This document shows positions 1 through 9,289 of a DNA stretch of 64,000 nt, piece by piece (the stretch's first letter is position 1; every line of letters begins with the position of its first letter). This stretch comes from an uncultured Erythrobacter sp. (lineage in GTDB: Bacteria; Pseudomonadota; Alphaproteobacteria; Sphingomonadales; Sphingomonadaceae), in contig CANMUS010000002.1 in NCBI GenBank assembly GCA_947501215.1, forward strand, positions 1-64,000, written 5' to 3'. The notes below the pieces were generated by a model. It worked only from the letters and a program-made list of their open reading frames with translations, had not been told where the DNA came from and searched no databases. The position numbers were made by a program, and so were the translations under genes.

Positions 1-3000
1 CGCATCCGAGTACTCGGCCTCCGCATCGACCGCAAAATCACTGTCGTCCACCACCAGCCCAAGCGAGGCTCCGGTCGCGGTGACGCTGGGCACATCGTCG
101 GTCACGTCGATCGTGATCGTGCCCTGCACCGTGTTCCCGTTCTCGTCGGTCGCGGTATAGGTGAAGGTCTCGATATTGTCGTAGACGTTCGCGCCGTTGT
201 CGCCGCCCTGGCTGGGCGACAACGCGTCGCCGTCCACCGGCCCCGTCAGCGTATAGGTCCAATTGCCGTTCGCATCGATCGAGATCTGTCCGTAGGCCCC
301 GGTCTGCCCGGGATCGAGCGCATAGGTGATCGTCCCCACGCCGCCGGTCACGGCCAGCGTGCCGCCGACCGTCTCGCTCGGCGAGGACGGGTTCGAGCCC
401 ACCACCGTGCCGGGCGCAAGATCGCCGGGATCCTGCACCAGATCGAGCGCCGCTTCGAACACCAGCGCATTGCGATCGTCGGCCACCAGCGTAACCTGGT
501 TCACATCGATGGTCAGCGTCGCGGTCGCGATATCGCCATCGCCGTCGACGAAGGTGTAGACGAACACATCGCTTGCCGGATCGTCCGGGATGTCGCTGTT
601 CGCGGTATAGCTGTAGGTGCCGTCGGCATAGAGCATCAGCGTGCCGTAATCGCCCGCGATCGCGGTACCGAGGCCGCCGGTGACGCTGCTGGTCGTATCC
701 GCCGGATCGCCATCCGCACGAACGCCGACCACCCGGCCGATACCGTCCGCACCGCCCCGGTCGTTCGCCAGCACGCTCGCTTCGCTGCCGCGGGCGATCG
801 CGCCGCCTTCGGTCACATCCGCGCTGTCGGCAACCGCCACCGGACTGTCGTCGTCGACCGTCACGGTCAGCGATCCGGTAGCCGTAACGCTGTCGCCATC
901 GGCGTCGGTGCCGACCACGAGGCCGCCGAAGTCGATTGCGATGTCGTCCTCGGTGCCCGCCACGGTGTGGTCGAGCACGCCTTCAAGCGTAAACTGCCAT
1001 GCGCCTGCTGCACTCAGCGTGAGCGTGAACACCGGAGCGCCGCCGGCGGTCGCCACGATCGAACCGGCGGTCACCGCATAGCTCAGCGGCACGCCGCCCG
1101 AGCTCAGGCCCAGCCCTTCCAGATAGGCCGTGCTCGAGGCCGCGGTCTCGAACGCGTAGCTCAGCGGGCTGTCCGCGCCGCTTGCGAACAGCGCTGCAAC
1201 GCTGCCGCCCGTGGTCAGGCCCACCACGCCGATATCGCCCGGACCGCCCTCGATCCCGCCGCCCAGCGCATCCTCGTCCACCGAACCGGTCAGGCTCGCG
1301 CCCGGGGTCGCGGTCGGACTGTCGTCATCGACCGTCACGGTCAGCGAGCCGGTGGCCGTGACGCTGTCGCCATCGGCATCGGTGCCTACCACGAGGCCGC
1401 CGAAGTCGATTGCGATGTCGTCCTCGGTCCCGGCCACAGTGTGGTCGAGCACGCCTTCCAGCGTAAACTCCCATGCGCCCGCCGTGCTCAGCGTGAGCGT
1501 GAACACCGGAGCGCCGCCGGCGGTCGCCACGATCGAACCGGCGGTCACCGCATAGCTCAGCGCCACGCCGCCCGAGGTGAGCCCCAGTCCTTCCAGATAG
1601 GTCGTGCTCGAGGCTGCGGTCTCGAACGCATAGGTGAGCGGACTATCCGCACCGCTCGCGAACAGCGCCGCGACGCTGCCGCCCGTGGTCAGGCCCACTA
1701 CGCCGATATCGCCCGGACCGCCCTCGATCCCGCCCGGCAGCTCATCCTCGTCCACCGAACCGGTCAGGCTCGTACCCGGAGTCGCGGTCGGCGTGTCGTC
1801 GTCGACATTGATCGTCAGCGTGCCGTCGGCCGTGTCGTTGTCGCCATCGGTCATCCGGTAGGTCAGCGTGAACGACGTATCGTTCTCCTCCCCGCCATCG
1901 GCATGCAGCACATTGGCGTTCTGCGTGACCGTATAGGCGCCCGTCGCCGCATCCAGCGTCACCGTCACCAACGTGACCCATGCTCCGCCCTGCCACTGCT
2001 GCACCAGGATATCGCTGCCGCTCGCCACATACTGGAAGCCGGCCGGCGCGCCGCCGGTCAAAAAGGCGATCGAGCCGCCGTCATTGCCGAAGTCGTGCGC
2101 CAGCGTGCCGATGGTGTTCGCCGTATCGGGATCGACATCGCCGATACCGCCCGCGATCCCGCCACCCAGCGTCTCGTCGTCGAGCTGGACATCGTCATTG
2201 GTCCCCGCCACCGGCGCATCGTCGCGGAACACGAGGTCGCCGCCGATCGCGATGGTCGCGCTGTCGGTATCGCCGTCGCCATCGGTCGCGGTCGCGGTCA
2301 GCGTGACGAGATCGCCGCTCGCAAGCCCGGTCGGCTCGTTGTCGGCATTCGGATTATCGTGCACCACCGAACGCCGCTGGTCGAGCGTCACCGTCCCGTC
2401 GCCATCCACTGACAACACGAACACGATCTCGCCGCCGGCACCGGCCCGGCCGACCACCTGGCCGCCCTCCAGGCTCAGTACCACCGCCGCGCCCGACAGC
2501 GTATCGGTCAGACCGCTCGCGCCCGCACCAAGCCCCAGCGCATAACTCTCGCCGCCACCTGCAGCCGCACCGTCCGCACCGAACGCAAACGCGAACGCAT
2601 CCGAGTACTCGGCCTCCGCATCGACCGCAAAATCACTGTCGTCCACCACCAGCCCAAGCGAGGCTCCGGTCGGTTCGACCACCGGCCCGTCATCGGCGAA
2701 GCGAATGTTGCCGCCGAGGTCCAGCGACACCGTCTCGCTCGCGCGGTCGCCATCCCGGTCGACAATGGTTGCAGTACCCTCGAGCGACAGGATCCCTGTG
2801 CCCAGTATCGCGAACTGGTCGTCGTATGGGGCGCCGTTGGCGCCGGGCAAGGGATGATCGATTTCCTCATATTGGGTCAGTGTCACAACGCCGGTCGCAG
2901 GATCGACCGAGAGCCGGAAAACCTCGATTCCGTTGGCCGAGCCGACAACATCGCTACCGTCGAATGCCAGCGTCACAGCCGCGCCGTTGCTGATCAGGCC

Positions 3001-6000
3001 CGAGGCAGTGTTCTCGATCACCAGCGCATAGGTCCAGGAAACGGAGCCGGCGCCATCGGCACCATAGGCCTGACTGGCGACGGAAAATGCGCCGCCGAAA
3101 TCGGCAGTAGTCGTATCGGTATCGAAGGCCGCGCCAATGGTATCGGCGTCCTGCGTGGTCAGCAGGATCGTATCGCCATCGACGGCGCTCGCGTCTATTG
3201 ACGGTCCGTCGTCGCGGAAAGACAGCGCGTTACCGATCGCGACGGTTGCCGTGGCGGTGTCGCCGTCGCCGTCCGTAACGGTCGCCGAGAGAGTGATGAG
3301 ACCAGCGTTCGCAAGCCCGGTCGCGTCGTCCGGATCGGAACCGTCGGCATGCACTACGGCGCGCTGCTGATCGAGCGTAACCGTGCCTGCCGCATCGACG
3401 GTCAGGACGAAGACGACATCGCCGCCGACTTCGGTTCTCCCGACGACCGCGCCATTCTCCAGCGACAGCACGACGGCTTCGCCCGACGCGGTATCGACGA
3501 GCCCTGTCGACCCGGCCGTAATGCCGAGCACGTAATCCGATACGCTACCTGGGCCATCGGCATTGAAGGAAGGAACGAACAGACCTGCGAAACCGGCAAC
3601 GGCATCGATTGACAAGTCGCTCTCGTCGACTTCGAGCGAGCCGATTGCAGGAGACGTGGTGCCGAGGGTGGGAACATCGTCCGACACGCCGAGGGAGACA
3701 GAAGCACTCGCTCGATCTCCGTCGATATCCGTTGCTACGACGAGCACCGAACCGAGATTTGCAAGATCGTCGCCAAGCAACGGATGCGCCGCGTAATTAT
3801 CGTTCAGGGTCATGGTGACGATAGCATTGTCGCCATCGACGGTCAGATCGAGCGTGACGATATCTTCGCCGCAGCTTCGCCCGACGATCTGCGTATCCGA
3901 AATACGCACCCAGGTGAGGCCGCCCCCGAGGTTGTCGAGCGCTCCGGCCGTGTCATCGAATGCGATGGCCACGATGGCGTCCGACCCCGGCGTAAAGGAG
4001 ATCGTCGCACTATCGGTGACCGGCGTTGCCGGGTCGGAACCGTCCGGCAAATTCTCGTCGTCGACCACGAGCGATACCGGATCGCCGGCCGTGGGGCCGA
4101 GACCGTCCGTGATGGTGATCGGCTGCGTTGCCCTATCGAAATCGTCGTCGCCATCCGTCAGCGTGTAGGTGAACGAGGCATCGATCGGGCCATCGGATTG
4201 ATCGAGACCCGCTGCGGGGTCGAAGGTCCAGTTGCCCGAGGCGTCGAACGTGTAGACACCGGTATCCGTCGTCACGGTCGTGATCCCGGTGGCAGCGACG
4301 ACATAGTCGGTGCCGCCGATCGAGACCGAGGTAACGCTTGCACCGTCTGCGCCCTCGACATCGTTTGCCAGGACATTGCCCGCGAGGCCGGAGTTGGCGC
4401 CCTCGACGATCGACAGGGCAGCCTCGTCGACGGCATCGGGAACGTCATCGACGATATTGACCGCGATCGTACCCGATCCGACAAGATTGCCGGCCGTATC
4501 GTAGACTTCGTAGCCGAAGCTATCCGCCCCGTTCACGACATTGCGCGAATTTTCGCCAGTGTCGCTGTCGCTGAACGGTGCCGAGAGAGTATAGCTATAG
4601 GCACCCGTATCGCTGTCGAGCGTGAGCGTGCCGTAGGTTCCATCGGCCGGGCCGGTGAGCACATAGACGAATGGACCGGTGGCATCGGATACGACGATCT
4701 GCCCGCCTGCCGTCTCACTTCCCGATCCCGGATTGCTGCCCGTCGCAAGACCGGCTTCGTCGGCTGTCAGATCGGTATCATCGACTGTGCCTTCGATATT
4801 TGCGACATCGATCGTGAGCGTTGCGGTGGCCGTGTCACCGTCCCCGTCGACGATCGTATACGTGAAGACGTCGACCGCGTCGGCATTGGTCGAATTCGGC
4901 GCAGCGACATAGGTGTAGACGCCGGTCGCTGCATTGAGCGTGAGGGTACCGTATTGACCGACGAGCACGAGGTTGCCGTCGACCAGAGCAACCGTATCTG
5001 TCTGCTGGTTTTCGCTCGACAAGGCCACGATGCCGCCGAAACCGTCGGCCCCCGCGATGTCGTCCGTGCCGTCGGTCAGAACATTTCCGCCGATGGTGCC
5101 ACCCTCGTCGGTGGACGCGACATTGTCGTAAGCGGTCGGCGCATCGTCGTCGAAGACGATGGTGAGCGTGGTTGTGACCTCGTCCCCGTCGCTGTCCGTG
5201 ACGAGGAAAGAAACGACCGTGGACGCATCCACCGCTTCGGCATTCGGCCCGCCTTCGTGCAAGACGTTATCGACCAGCGTCACGCGATAGGCGCCGGTGG
5301 CGTCGTCCAGCAGCTCGACCGTGAACAGCACGCCGCGCGGACCGGTAGCGGTCAGCACATTGCCGGAGATGGAATACGTAACGGTTTCGGTACCGATTAT
5401 CGCGGTGCTGCCATCCAGTGAGGCGTCGAAAGCGATATTCGCCGGAGCATCGCCGCCGACATCGAATTCAAGCGTACCGGTGAAGGTCGCCTCGCCGACG
5501 TCCGAAGGATCGTCGCCCTCATCCGCGTCGAGATCGCCTTCGTCCGATACCGGATTGCCGCGGGCAAGCCCGTCGTCGTCGACAGTGGCCGTCGTATCTC
5601 CACCGTCGGGCTGCGTATCGTCGACCAGGGTGAGCGTCGCTGTCGCGCGCGAGACATCGCCATCACCGTCGGTGATCGTATAATCGAAGGAAACCGTTCC
5701 TTCTTCGCCCGGAGCGGGGAAATAGGTGAATGTGCCGTCGCCGTTGTTGACCAGCAGACCCGCACCACTCAGCGTTCCTGCGACGAGCGCAACAGTGCCG
5801 ATTGCAACACCGTCGGCCCCCGGAGTGTCGTTCGCGAAAACGTCGATGGTAACCGGTGCGCCTTCCGATGCCTGATCGGCTGCATCGTCCCGCGCGATCG
5901 GAGCGTCGTCGACTATGCGGATGTCCAGGCTGGCATCGGCAGTGTCGCCATCGAGGTCGGTCACGGTAACCGCGAAGCTGTCGACTTCGACTCCGATCGT

Positions 6001-6792
6001 GTTGTCGTTGAGGACGTACCGGTATTCGACCCGGCCTGCACCGATCGCGGTGATCGTCAGCGTGCCGTATTCGCCTTCGATCGTCTGGCCGACCCGGGTG
6101 ATCTCGATACCGTTGATGCTGAGGGAAGCGAACCCGTCGGGCGTCGTGTAGACGATGCTTCCATTGGTGATTTCAGCGTCGCTCGCCGCTCGCGTGCCGG
6201 CAGGCTCGTCGCCGCGCGCCGGAAGCCCGGCCTCGTTTACCTCGTCGGTTGCATTCACGGCGCCGACCGGATTGTCGGGCGTGACGATCACGATGTCCGG
6301 ATCGTCTTCGGCAAGGTTCGGAATGATCTCTTCTTCGCGCCGTTCGGGGAACGACAGTTCGGTATAGGGCAGGAGATCGCCCAGCGCGTAGGCATCCTGG
6401 ATATCGCCGACATTCTGTCCGAAATTACCGCCCGAGCTCTGGGGCGCGCCGGCCGCCGGTTGAGGTTCGTTGCCCGTCAGCAACGCAGCGATGTTTTGCG
6501 GAGGGATCTGAACATCGCCGATCACGAATTGCGGGACGATGATCGCCCCGTCGGGCACGCGAATGACCGAACCGTCATCGAGAACGACAATCAGGTCGCT
6601 ACCCTCGGCCCGCAACTCCTGGATAGCAGAGCCTGCCGGGAGGCGAATTACCTCGGTGCTCTTGATTTCGGATTGTGCGACATCGGAGACCGAGCCCGAC
6701 CGACCGGCGTCCACCTGCTGGAGATCCGCAGGGTCCGCATCGGTCGAACGATCCATGAAACCATCCTGGCCGTGCCCTTCGAAATCAACCAT
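1..6792 (-). CDS. Giant repeat-rich surface adhesin (type I secretion type), C-terminus outside window
   Basis: The frame is open from the ATG at 6792 to the left edge: 2264 codons with no stop, so this is the N-terminal part of a larger protein. A strong Shine-Dalgarno (GGAGGTGACGTG) precedes the ATG. The first ~200 residues form a non-repetitive head (VIRLPAGSAIQEL, then a Pro/Gly-rich linker). The rest is acidic beta-sandwich repeats: VCBS/cadherin-like units with DGDGD and VDDDxP junctions, and at roughly residues 1050-1165, 1210-1360 and 1378 onward, units resembling the T1SS-143/DUF5801 family (VDESDL, GTVTLDQ, AVVHADG). Such proteins are large calcium-binding adhesins exported by type I secretion, with the signal at the unseen C-terminus. 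There is no N-terminal signal peptide, which fits that route. The Tad pilus locus lies upstream on the same strand. The exact binding target cannot be told. Confidence 0.85.
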   Translation of the reverse strand, partial: MVDFEGHGQDGFMDRSTDADPADLQQVDAGRSGSVSDVAQSEIKSTEVIRLPAGSAIQELRAEGSDLIVVLDDGSVIRVPDGAIIVPQFVIGDVQIPPQNIAALLTGNEPQPAAGAPQSSGGNFGQNVGDIQDAYALGDLLPYTELSFPERREEEIIPNLAEDDPDIVIVTPDNPVGAVNATDEVNEAGLPARGDEPAGTRAASDAEITNGSIVYTTPDGFASLSINGIEITRVGQTIEGEYGTLTITAIGAGRVEYRYVLNDNTIGVEVDSFAVTVTDLDGDTADASLDIRIVDDAPIARDDAADQASEGAPVTIDVFANDTPGADGVAIGTVALVAGTLSGAGLLVNNGDGTFTYFPAPGEEGTVSFDYTITDGDGDVSRATATLTLVDDTQPDGGDTTATVDDDGLARGNPVSDEGDLDADEGDDPSDVGEATFTGTLEFDVGGDAPANIAFDASLDGSTAIIGTETVTYSISGNVLTATGPRGVLFTVELLDDATGAYRVTLVDNVLHEGGPNAEAVDASTVVSFLVTDSDGDEVTTTLTIVFDDDAPTAYDNVASTDEGGTIGGNVLTDGTDDIAGADGFGGIVALSSENQQTDTVALVDGNLVLVGQYGTLTLNAATGVYTYVAAPNSTNADAVDVFTYTIVDGDGDTATATLTIDVANIEGTVDDTDLTADEAGLATGSNPGSGSETAGGQIVVSDATGPFVYVLTGPADGTYGTLTLDSDTGAYSYTLSAPFSDSDTGENSRNVVNGADSFGYEVYDTAGNLVGSGTIAVNIVDDVPDAVDEAALSIVEGANSGLAGNVLANDVEGADGASVTSVSIGGTDYVVAATGITTVTTDTGVYTFDASGNWTFDPAAGLDQSDGPIDASFTYTLTDGDDDFDRATQPITITDGLGPTAGDPVSLVVDDENLPDGSDPATPVTDSATISFTPGSDAIVAIAFDDTAGALDNLGGGLTWVRISDTQIVGRSCGEDIVTLDLTVDGDNAIVTMTLNDNYAAHPLLGDDLANLGSVLVVATDIDGDRASASVSLGVSDDVPTLGTTSPAIGSLEVDESDLSIDAVAGFAGLFVPSFNADGPGSVSDYVLGITAGSTGLVDTASGEAVVLSLENGAVVGRTEVGGDVVFVLTVDAAGTVTLDQQRAVVHADGSDPDDATGLANAGLITLSATVTDGDGDTATATVAIGNALSFRDDGPSIDASAVDGDTILLTTQDADTIGAAFDTDTTTADFGGAFSVASQAYGADGAGSVSWTYALVIENTASGLISNGAAVTLAFDGSDVVGSANGIEVFRLSVDPATGVVTLTQYEEIDHPLPGANGAPYDDQFAILGTGILSLEGTATIVDRDGDRASETVSLDLGGNIRFADDGPVVEPTGASLGLVVDDSDFAVDAEAEYSDAFAFAFGADGAAAGGGESYALGLGAGASGLTDTLSGAAVVLSLEGGQVVGRAGAGGEIVFVLSVDGDGTVTLDQRRSVVHDNPNADNEPTGLASGDLVTLTATATDGDGDTDSATIAIGGDLVFRDDAPVAGTNDDVQLDDETLGGGIAGGIGDVDPDTANTIGTLAHDFGNDGGSIAFLTGGAPAGFQYVASGSDILVQQWQGGAWVTLVTVTLDAATGAYTVTQNANVLHADGGEENDTSFTLTYRMTDGDNDTADGTLTINVDDDTPTATPGTSLTGSVDEDELPGGIEGGPGDIGVVGLTTGGSVAALFASGADSPLTYAFETAASSTTYLEGLGLTSGGVALSYAVTAGSIVATAGGAPVFTLTLSTAGAWEFTLEGVLDHTVAGTEDDIAIDFGGLVVGTDADGDSVTATGSLTVTVDDDSPTATPGASLTGSVDEDALGGGIEGGPGDIGVVGLTTGGSVAALFASGADSPLSYAFETAASSTAYLEGLGLSSGGVPLSYAVTAGSIVATAGGAPVFTLTLSAAGAWQFTLEGVLDHTVAGTEDDIAIDFGGLVVGTDADGDSVTATGSLTVTVDDDSPVAVADSADVTEGGAIARGSEASVLANDRGGADGIGRVVGVRADGDPADTTSSVTGGLGTAIAGDYGTLMLYADGTYSYTANSDIPDDPASDVFVYTFVDGDGDIATATLTIDVNQVTLVADDRNALVFEAALDLVQDPGDLAPGTVVGSNPSSPSETVGGTLAVTGGVGTITYALDPGQTGAYGQISIDANGNWTYTLTGPVDGDALSPSQGGDNGANVYDNIETFTYTATDENGNTVQGTITIDVTDDVPSVTATGASLGLVVDDSDFAVDAEAEYSDA
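842..1315 (-). repeat. 158-codon tandem repeat of the adhesin, C-terminal copy
   Basis: This 474-nt unit lies immediately next to a near-identical unit at 1316-1789 and in the same frame. The encoded 158 residues differ at only about ten positions (for example VDEDALGG against VDEDELPG). Both end in the linker LTVTVDDDSP. Confidence 0.9.
1316..1789 (-). repeat. 158-codon tandem repeat of the adhesin, N-terminal copy
   Basis: This is the partner of the 842-1315 unit. Long exact DNA blocks are shared, such as around 1500-1555 against 1026-1081. That points to recent duplication or ongoing recombination rather than old divergence. Confidence 0.9.
2596..2672 (-). repeat. 77-nt exact repeat within the adhesin, also at 1-77
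   Basis: Bases 2596-2672 equal bases 1-77 exactly. The offset is 2595 nt, or 865 codons, so the reading frame is kept. The block encodes ATGASLGLVVDDSDF and following residues, the entry to a DUF5801-like unit. The copy at 1-77 is cut by the window edge, so the true repeat may be longer. Confidence 0.9.
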
Positions 6793-7179
6793 CACGTCAC
6801 CTCCGCTTTCGCAATCGAGCACTGGCTCGGCGAGGCCCGCGAAGCAGACGATGGAACGGCACTTGTTGCTCGAACCAGGCCCCCCGCAATCCAAATTGCG
6901 GAAGCTGCTTCGCGGCCCCTGTGTTTTGGCGAGACGAGTCGAGCCCGAATCGCGTTTAATTGAGTCCGTTCAAACATCGTTTCACAGGTTGTTGCAATTC
7001 AATTAACCTATTCTGGAAACGAAATGTTCGGTCGGGTAGAAAGACGAGATAGCCTTTCAACCCTTGGAATTCTCATCTTTTTTGAAGTGCAAGCCGATTG
7101 AACGCAACAGTCCCATTTCGGGATTTGACGAAAATGTAGAGCTTTCGGTTAACCCTGGTTGCAGGCAGAAAACGCCAAT
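6793..7179 (-). promoter_or_regulatory. Upstream region of the adhesin gene, with a GANTC cluster
   Basis: No credible gene lies in these 387 nt. It is more AT-rich than its surroundings and holds three GANTC sites within 31 nt (GAGTC 6936, GAATC 6947, GAGTC 6962), about 145-175 nt upstream of the adhesin ATG. It also holds TTAACC elements at 7003-7008 and within 7146-7154. GANTC is the site of the CcrM cell-cycle methylase in Alphaproteobacteria. No convincing -35/-10 pair was fixed. Confidence 0.5.
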
Positions 7180-7644
7180 TCAGAAAAACCCGGCCAACGA
7201 ATAGGCCTGGATCAGGAAGCCGCAGCAGATCGGAAGCCCGTATGGCAGCGTCCAGCTCCGCCTCTCCTTGCCCGCCGACATCTTGAAACCCCGATACCAG
7301 ATCAGCATCGCGACAACGGCAACAAGACCTGAGATCGCTGTAAAAGCCAGCAAGCCCAAGGCCCCGGACAAAGGCACCCCGAAAGCGGCAGCGCTATAGA
7401 ATTTGGCGTCTCCGCCCCCGATCGCGCGAAGGGCGAAAAGCGCCATTCCCGCGAGAAGAGCGATGAGCGCGTGCAAAGCCGCCGAACCAAGGGCCACCCA
7501 ACCGAAACTGGCAAGTGTCGCCCCCGCTGCGGCAATGGCCAACGCAGCGACCAGGCGGTTGGGTATGCGACGGGATCGAACATCCAGCGCAGCGCCGATT
7601 ACCGCGATAAGCGCGGCAGGCAGGAAAACGATTTCGGGCGTCAT
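7180..7644 (-). CDS. cpaA: Prepilin peptidase of the Tad pilus (CpaA/TadV)
   Basis: This 154-residue integral membrane aspartic protease should cleave the leader of the Flp prepilin and pseudopilins. It is the short TadV/CpaA type without the N-terminal methylase part. One signature is clear at about residue 75: GGGDAKF, the GxGD-type motif holding a catalytic Asp. The second Asp is probably the one in AALDVRSRRIPN near residue 20. Several hydrophobic segments span the chain. It is the last gene of the Tad transcription unit, and its ATG overlaps the stop of the preceding TPR gene by 4 nt (7641-7644), so translation is probably coupled. Confidence 0.92.
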   Translation of the reverse strand: MTPEIVFLPAALIAVIGAALDVRSRRIPNRLVAALAIAAAGATLASFGWVALGSAALHALIALLAGMALFALRAIGGGDAKFYSAAAFGVPLSGALGLLAFTAISGLVAVVAMLIWYRGFKMSAGKERRSWTLPYGLPICCGFLIQAYSLAGFF

Positions 7645-8321
7645 TGTGTAAACGAAACGAGTTTCTGCTTGCCTTCGTCTTCGCTGCCGAGGTCGGTTGC
7701 CGAGGTCTGCTCGTCCTGCAATTCCGGCTCGGCCTTCGTCTCGCGCTCGAGCGAAGGCTTTTCCAGGAACGCGACAGTCATCTTCGGACCTTCGCCCAAT
7801 TGTTCACGCGTCGCGATCTTCACGATACCGTCGGAAATTCGATGGGGCCGCATGGCCAGAGGCGCCGAATCGGTTTTCGGCGCCGGCGCTGCAACCACTC
7901 TCTCCGCGGGCCAGGTCGCCTTGCGCGCGAGCATCACGTGGCGTTGCAGGCGCAGCAGGTTCGCCGTGAAGCGCATGTCCTGCGGGTCGCGAGCCACCGC
8001 GGCCCTGAAATACCGGTCCGCTATGTCGAACCGTCCCAGTTTTGCGTAGGCTACGCCGAGGCCGTTCTCCGCTGCGGCGGCGGTTGCCGGGTCGAGACGT
8101 GCCAGGCGCAGCGTCGCAACCGCGGCCGAGATATGGCCGTCGCGCAGTTGCGCTCGCCCTTCCTCGATGAGCTGGGCGCCGACGATCTCGGGCGGTGCTT
8201 CCGCAGCAGGCCGCTTGTTCTGCTTCTTGGCGAAACCCCAACCGGAAAACGGCGAGGACTGGCAGCCCGCCAACAGCATGGCAGCAACAGCAATCGTTCC
8301 GAATTTGGCGATCTTCGTCAT
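7641..8321 (-). CDS. tadD: TPR lipoprotein of the Tad locus (TadD-like)
   Basis: This 226-residue protein starts with a lipoprotein signal (AAMLLAGC, Cys about residue 19). About three tetratricopeptide units follow, between residues 45 and 130 (GRAQLRDGHISAAVATLRLA, then GLGVAYAKLGRFDIADRYFRAAV). TadD-type TPR lipoproteins are thought to act as pilotins or scaffolds for the secretin of Tad systems. The C-terminal ~80 residues are charged and low-complexity and lie outside the repeats. It sits between tadC and cpaA with a 1-nt gap upstream and a 4-nt overlap downstream. The locus context supports the name more than sequence detail does. Confidence 0.8.
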   Translation of the reverse strand: MTKIAKFGTIAVAAMLLAGCQSSPFSGWGFAKKQNKRPAAEAPPEIVGAQLIEEGRAQLRDGHISAAVATLRLARLDPATAAAAENGLGVAYAKLGRFDIADRYFRAAVARDPQDMRFTANLLRLQRHVMLARKATWPAERVVAAPAPKTDSAPLAMRPHRISDGIVKIATREQLGEGPKMTVAFLEKPSLERETKAEPELQDEQTSATDLGSEDEGKQKLVSFTQ

Positions 8322-8322
8322 C

Positions 8323-9288
8323 TCAACCCCCTCCCATCGCAGGTATCAATTCACGGAAGACCCGAATCATCCCGGGCATCATGAGTACGCCGATCATCGT
8401 GGGCAGCATGTTCACCACCAACGGGATCGATATCAGCACCGGCAGACGGTGCGCTTTTTCCTCTGCGCGCAGTCTGCGTTTCTCGCGCATCTCGGCCGAA
8501 TAGACCCGCAAGGTATCGGCAACGCTGGTGCCGAGCTTGTCGGACTGGATCAGCAGCGTCGCGAAGCTTCTGATTTCGACGACGCCACTGCTTTCGCCCA
8601 TCTTGCGAAGCGCGTCTTCGCGCCGCGCACCGGCACGCAATTGCAAGGTCACTTCGGACAGGATCTTGGCAATCAAGGGATGCGACTCGACCATCTCGCG
8701 ACCGACCCGGTCCATCGCCGCTTCCATACCGAGGCCGGCCTCGACGCAGACGAGCATCAGGTCCAGACAATCCGGGAAGCCGTGCGTTACGGCCTCGCGC
8801 CGCCGGTCCGCCTTGGCGGTGACGACCAGGTTCGGGAGATACAATCCAAGCAGCGCACAGAACGCGGCGCCGAGGTAGAGGGTGAACGTCGAAAGTTCCG
8901 CATCGAGCAACCGCATATAGGCAAGGAATAGCAGCGGGACTGCGAAGACCAGGATGAAGCGCAGCAGGGTGAAGATTTTCGGCGCCGCTGCCGACTGATA
9001 GCCCGCCGCCCGCAGCTTGTCGCGCAACACGTCGCCCTTGGAATCGGCAAGGCTCAATCCCGCACGCTCGACCCGTTCCGCAAGTTCGGCCCAGGCATTG
9101 GTGCGCTTGTCCTGGAGCGTCTCGCGGCGACCAATCCCGCCTCCCGCAATCTCGCGGATGTTCTGCCGCGCCTCGACCCGGCGAGCGGACAGGCGGCCTA
9201 CCGAGACGACGCCGATGATGACCACCGCGAAGATGAGAGCGAGAACCGCAAAGCGTGCCAGCTGGTTGGTGACGAGAAAATCGAACAT
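8323..9288 (-). CDS. tadC: Tad pilus inner-membrane platform protein TadC
   Basis: The 321-residue product belongs to the type II secretion GspF family. A hydrophobic N-terminal segment (LARFAVLALIFAVVIIGVV) is followed by paired membrane segments near residues 115-150 and a C-terminal one (ISIPLVVNMLPTMIGVLMMP). The cytoplasmic GspF domain lies between (DLMLVCVEAGLGMEAAMDRV through RSFATLLIQSDKLGTSVADTL). TadC pairs with TadB to form the platform that transmits ATPase motion to the pilin. Only 1 nt separates it from tadB. Confidence 0.92.
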   Translation of the reverse strand: MFDFLVTNQLARFAVLALIFAVVIIGVVSVGRLSARRVEARQNIREIAGGGIGRRETLQDKRTNAWAELAERVERAGLSLADSKGDVLRDKLRAAGYQSAAAPKIFTLLRFILVFAVPLLFLAYMRLLDAELSTFTLYLGAAFCALLGLYLPNLVVTAKADRRREAVTHGFPDCLDLMLVCVEAGLGMEAAMDRVGREMVESHPLIAKILSEVTLQLRAGARREDALRKMGESSGVVEIRSFATLLIQSDKLGTSVADTLRVYSAEMREKRRLRAEEKAHRLPVLISIPLVVNMLPTMIGVLMMPGMIRVFRELIPAMGGG

Positions 9289-9289
9289 G

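Noticed and set aside
842-1789. CRISPR-like array
   Set aside because: The repeats are 474 nt, coding and in frame, without spacers of CRISPR size and with no cas genes.
967-5421. Long open frames on the plus strand across the adhesin (for example 967-2412 and 3784-5421)
   Set aside because: They are Arg/His-rich, low-complexity translations of the antisense of a repetitive GC-rich gene, with no recognisable domains, while the minus frame is continuous and has clear repeats.
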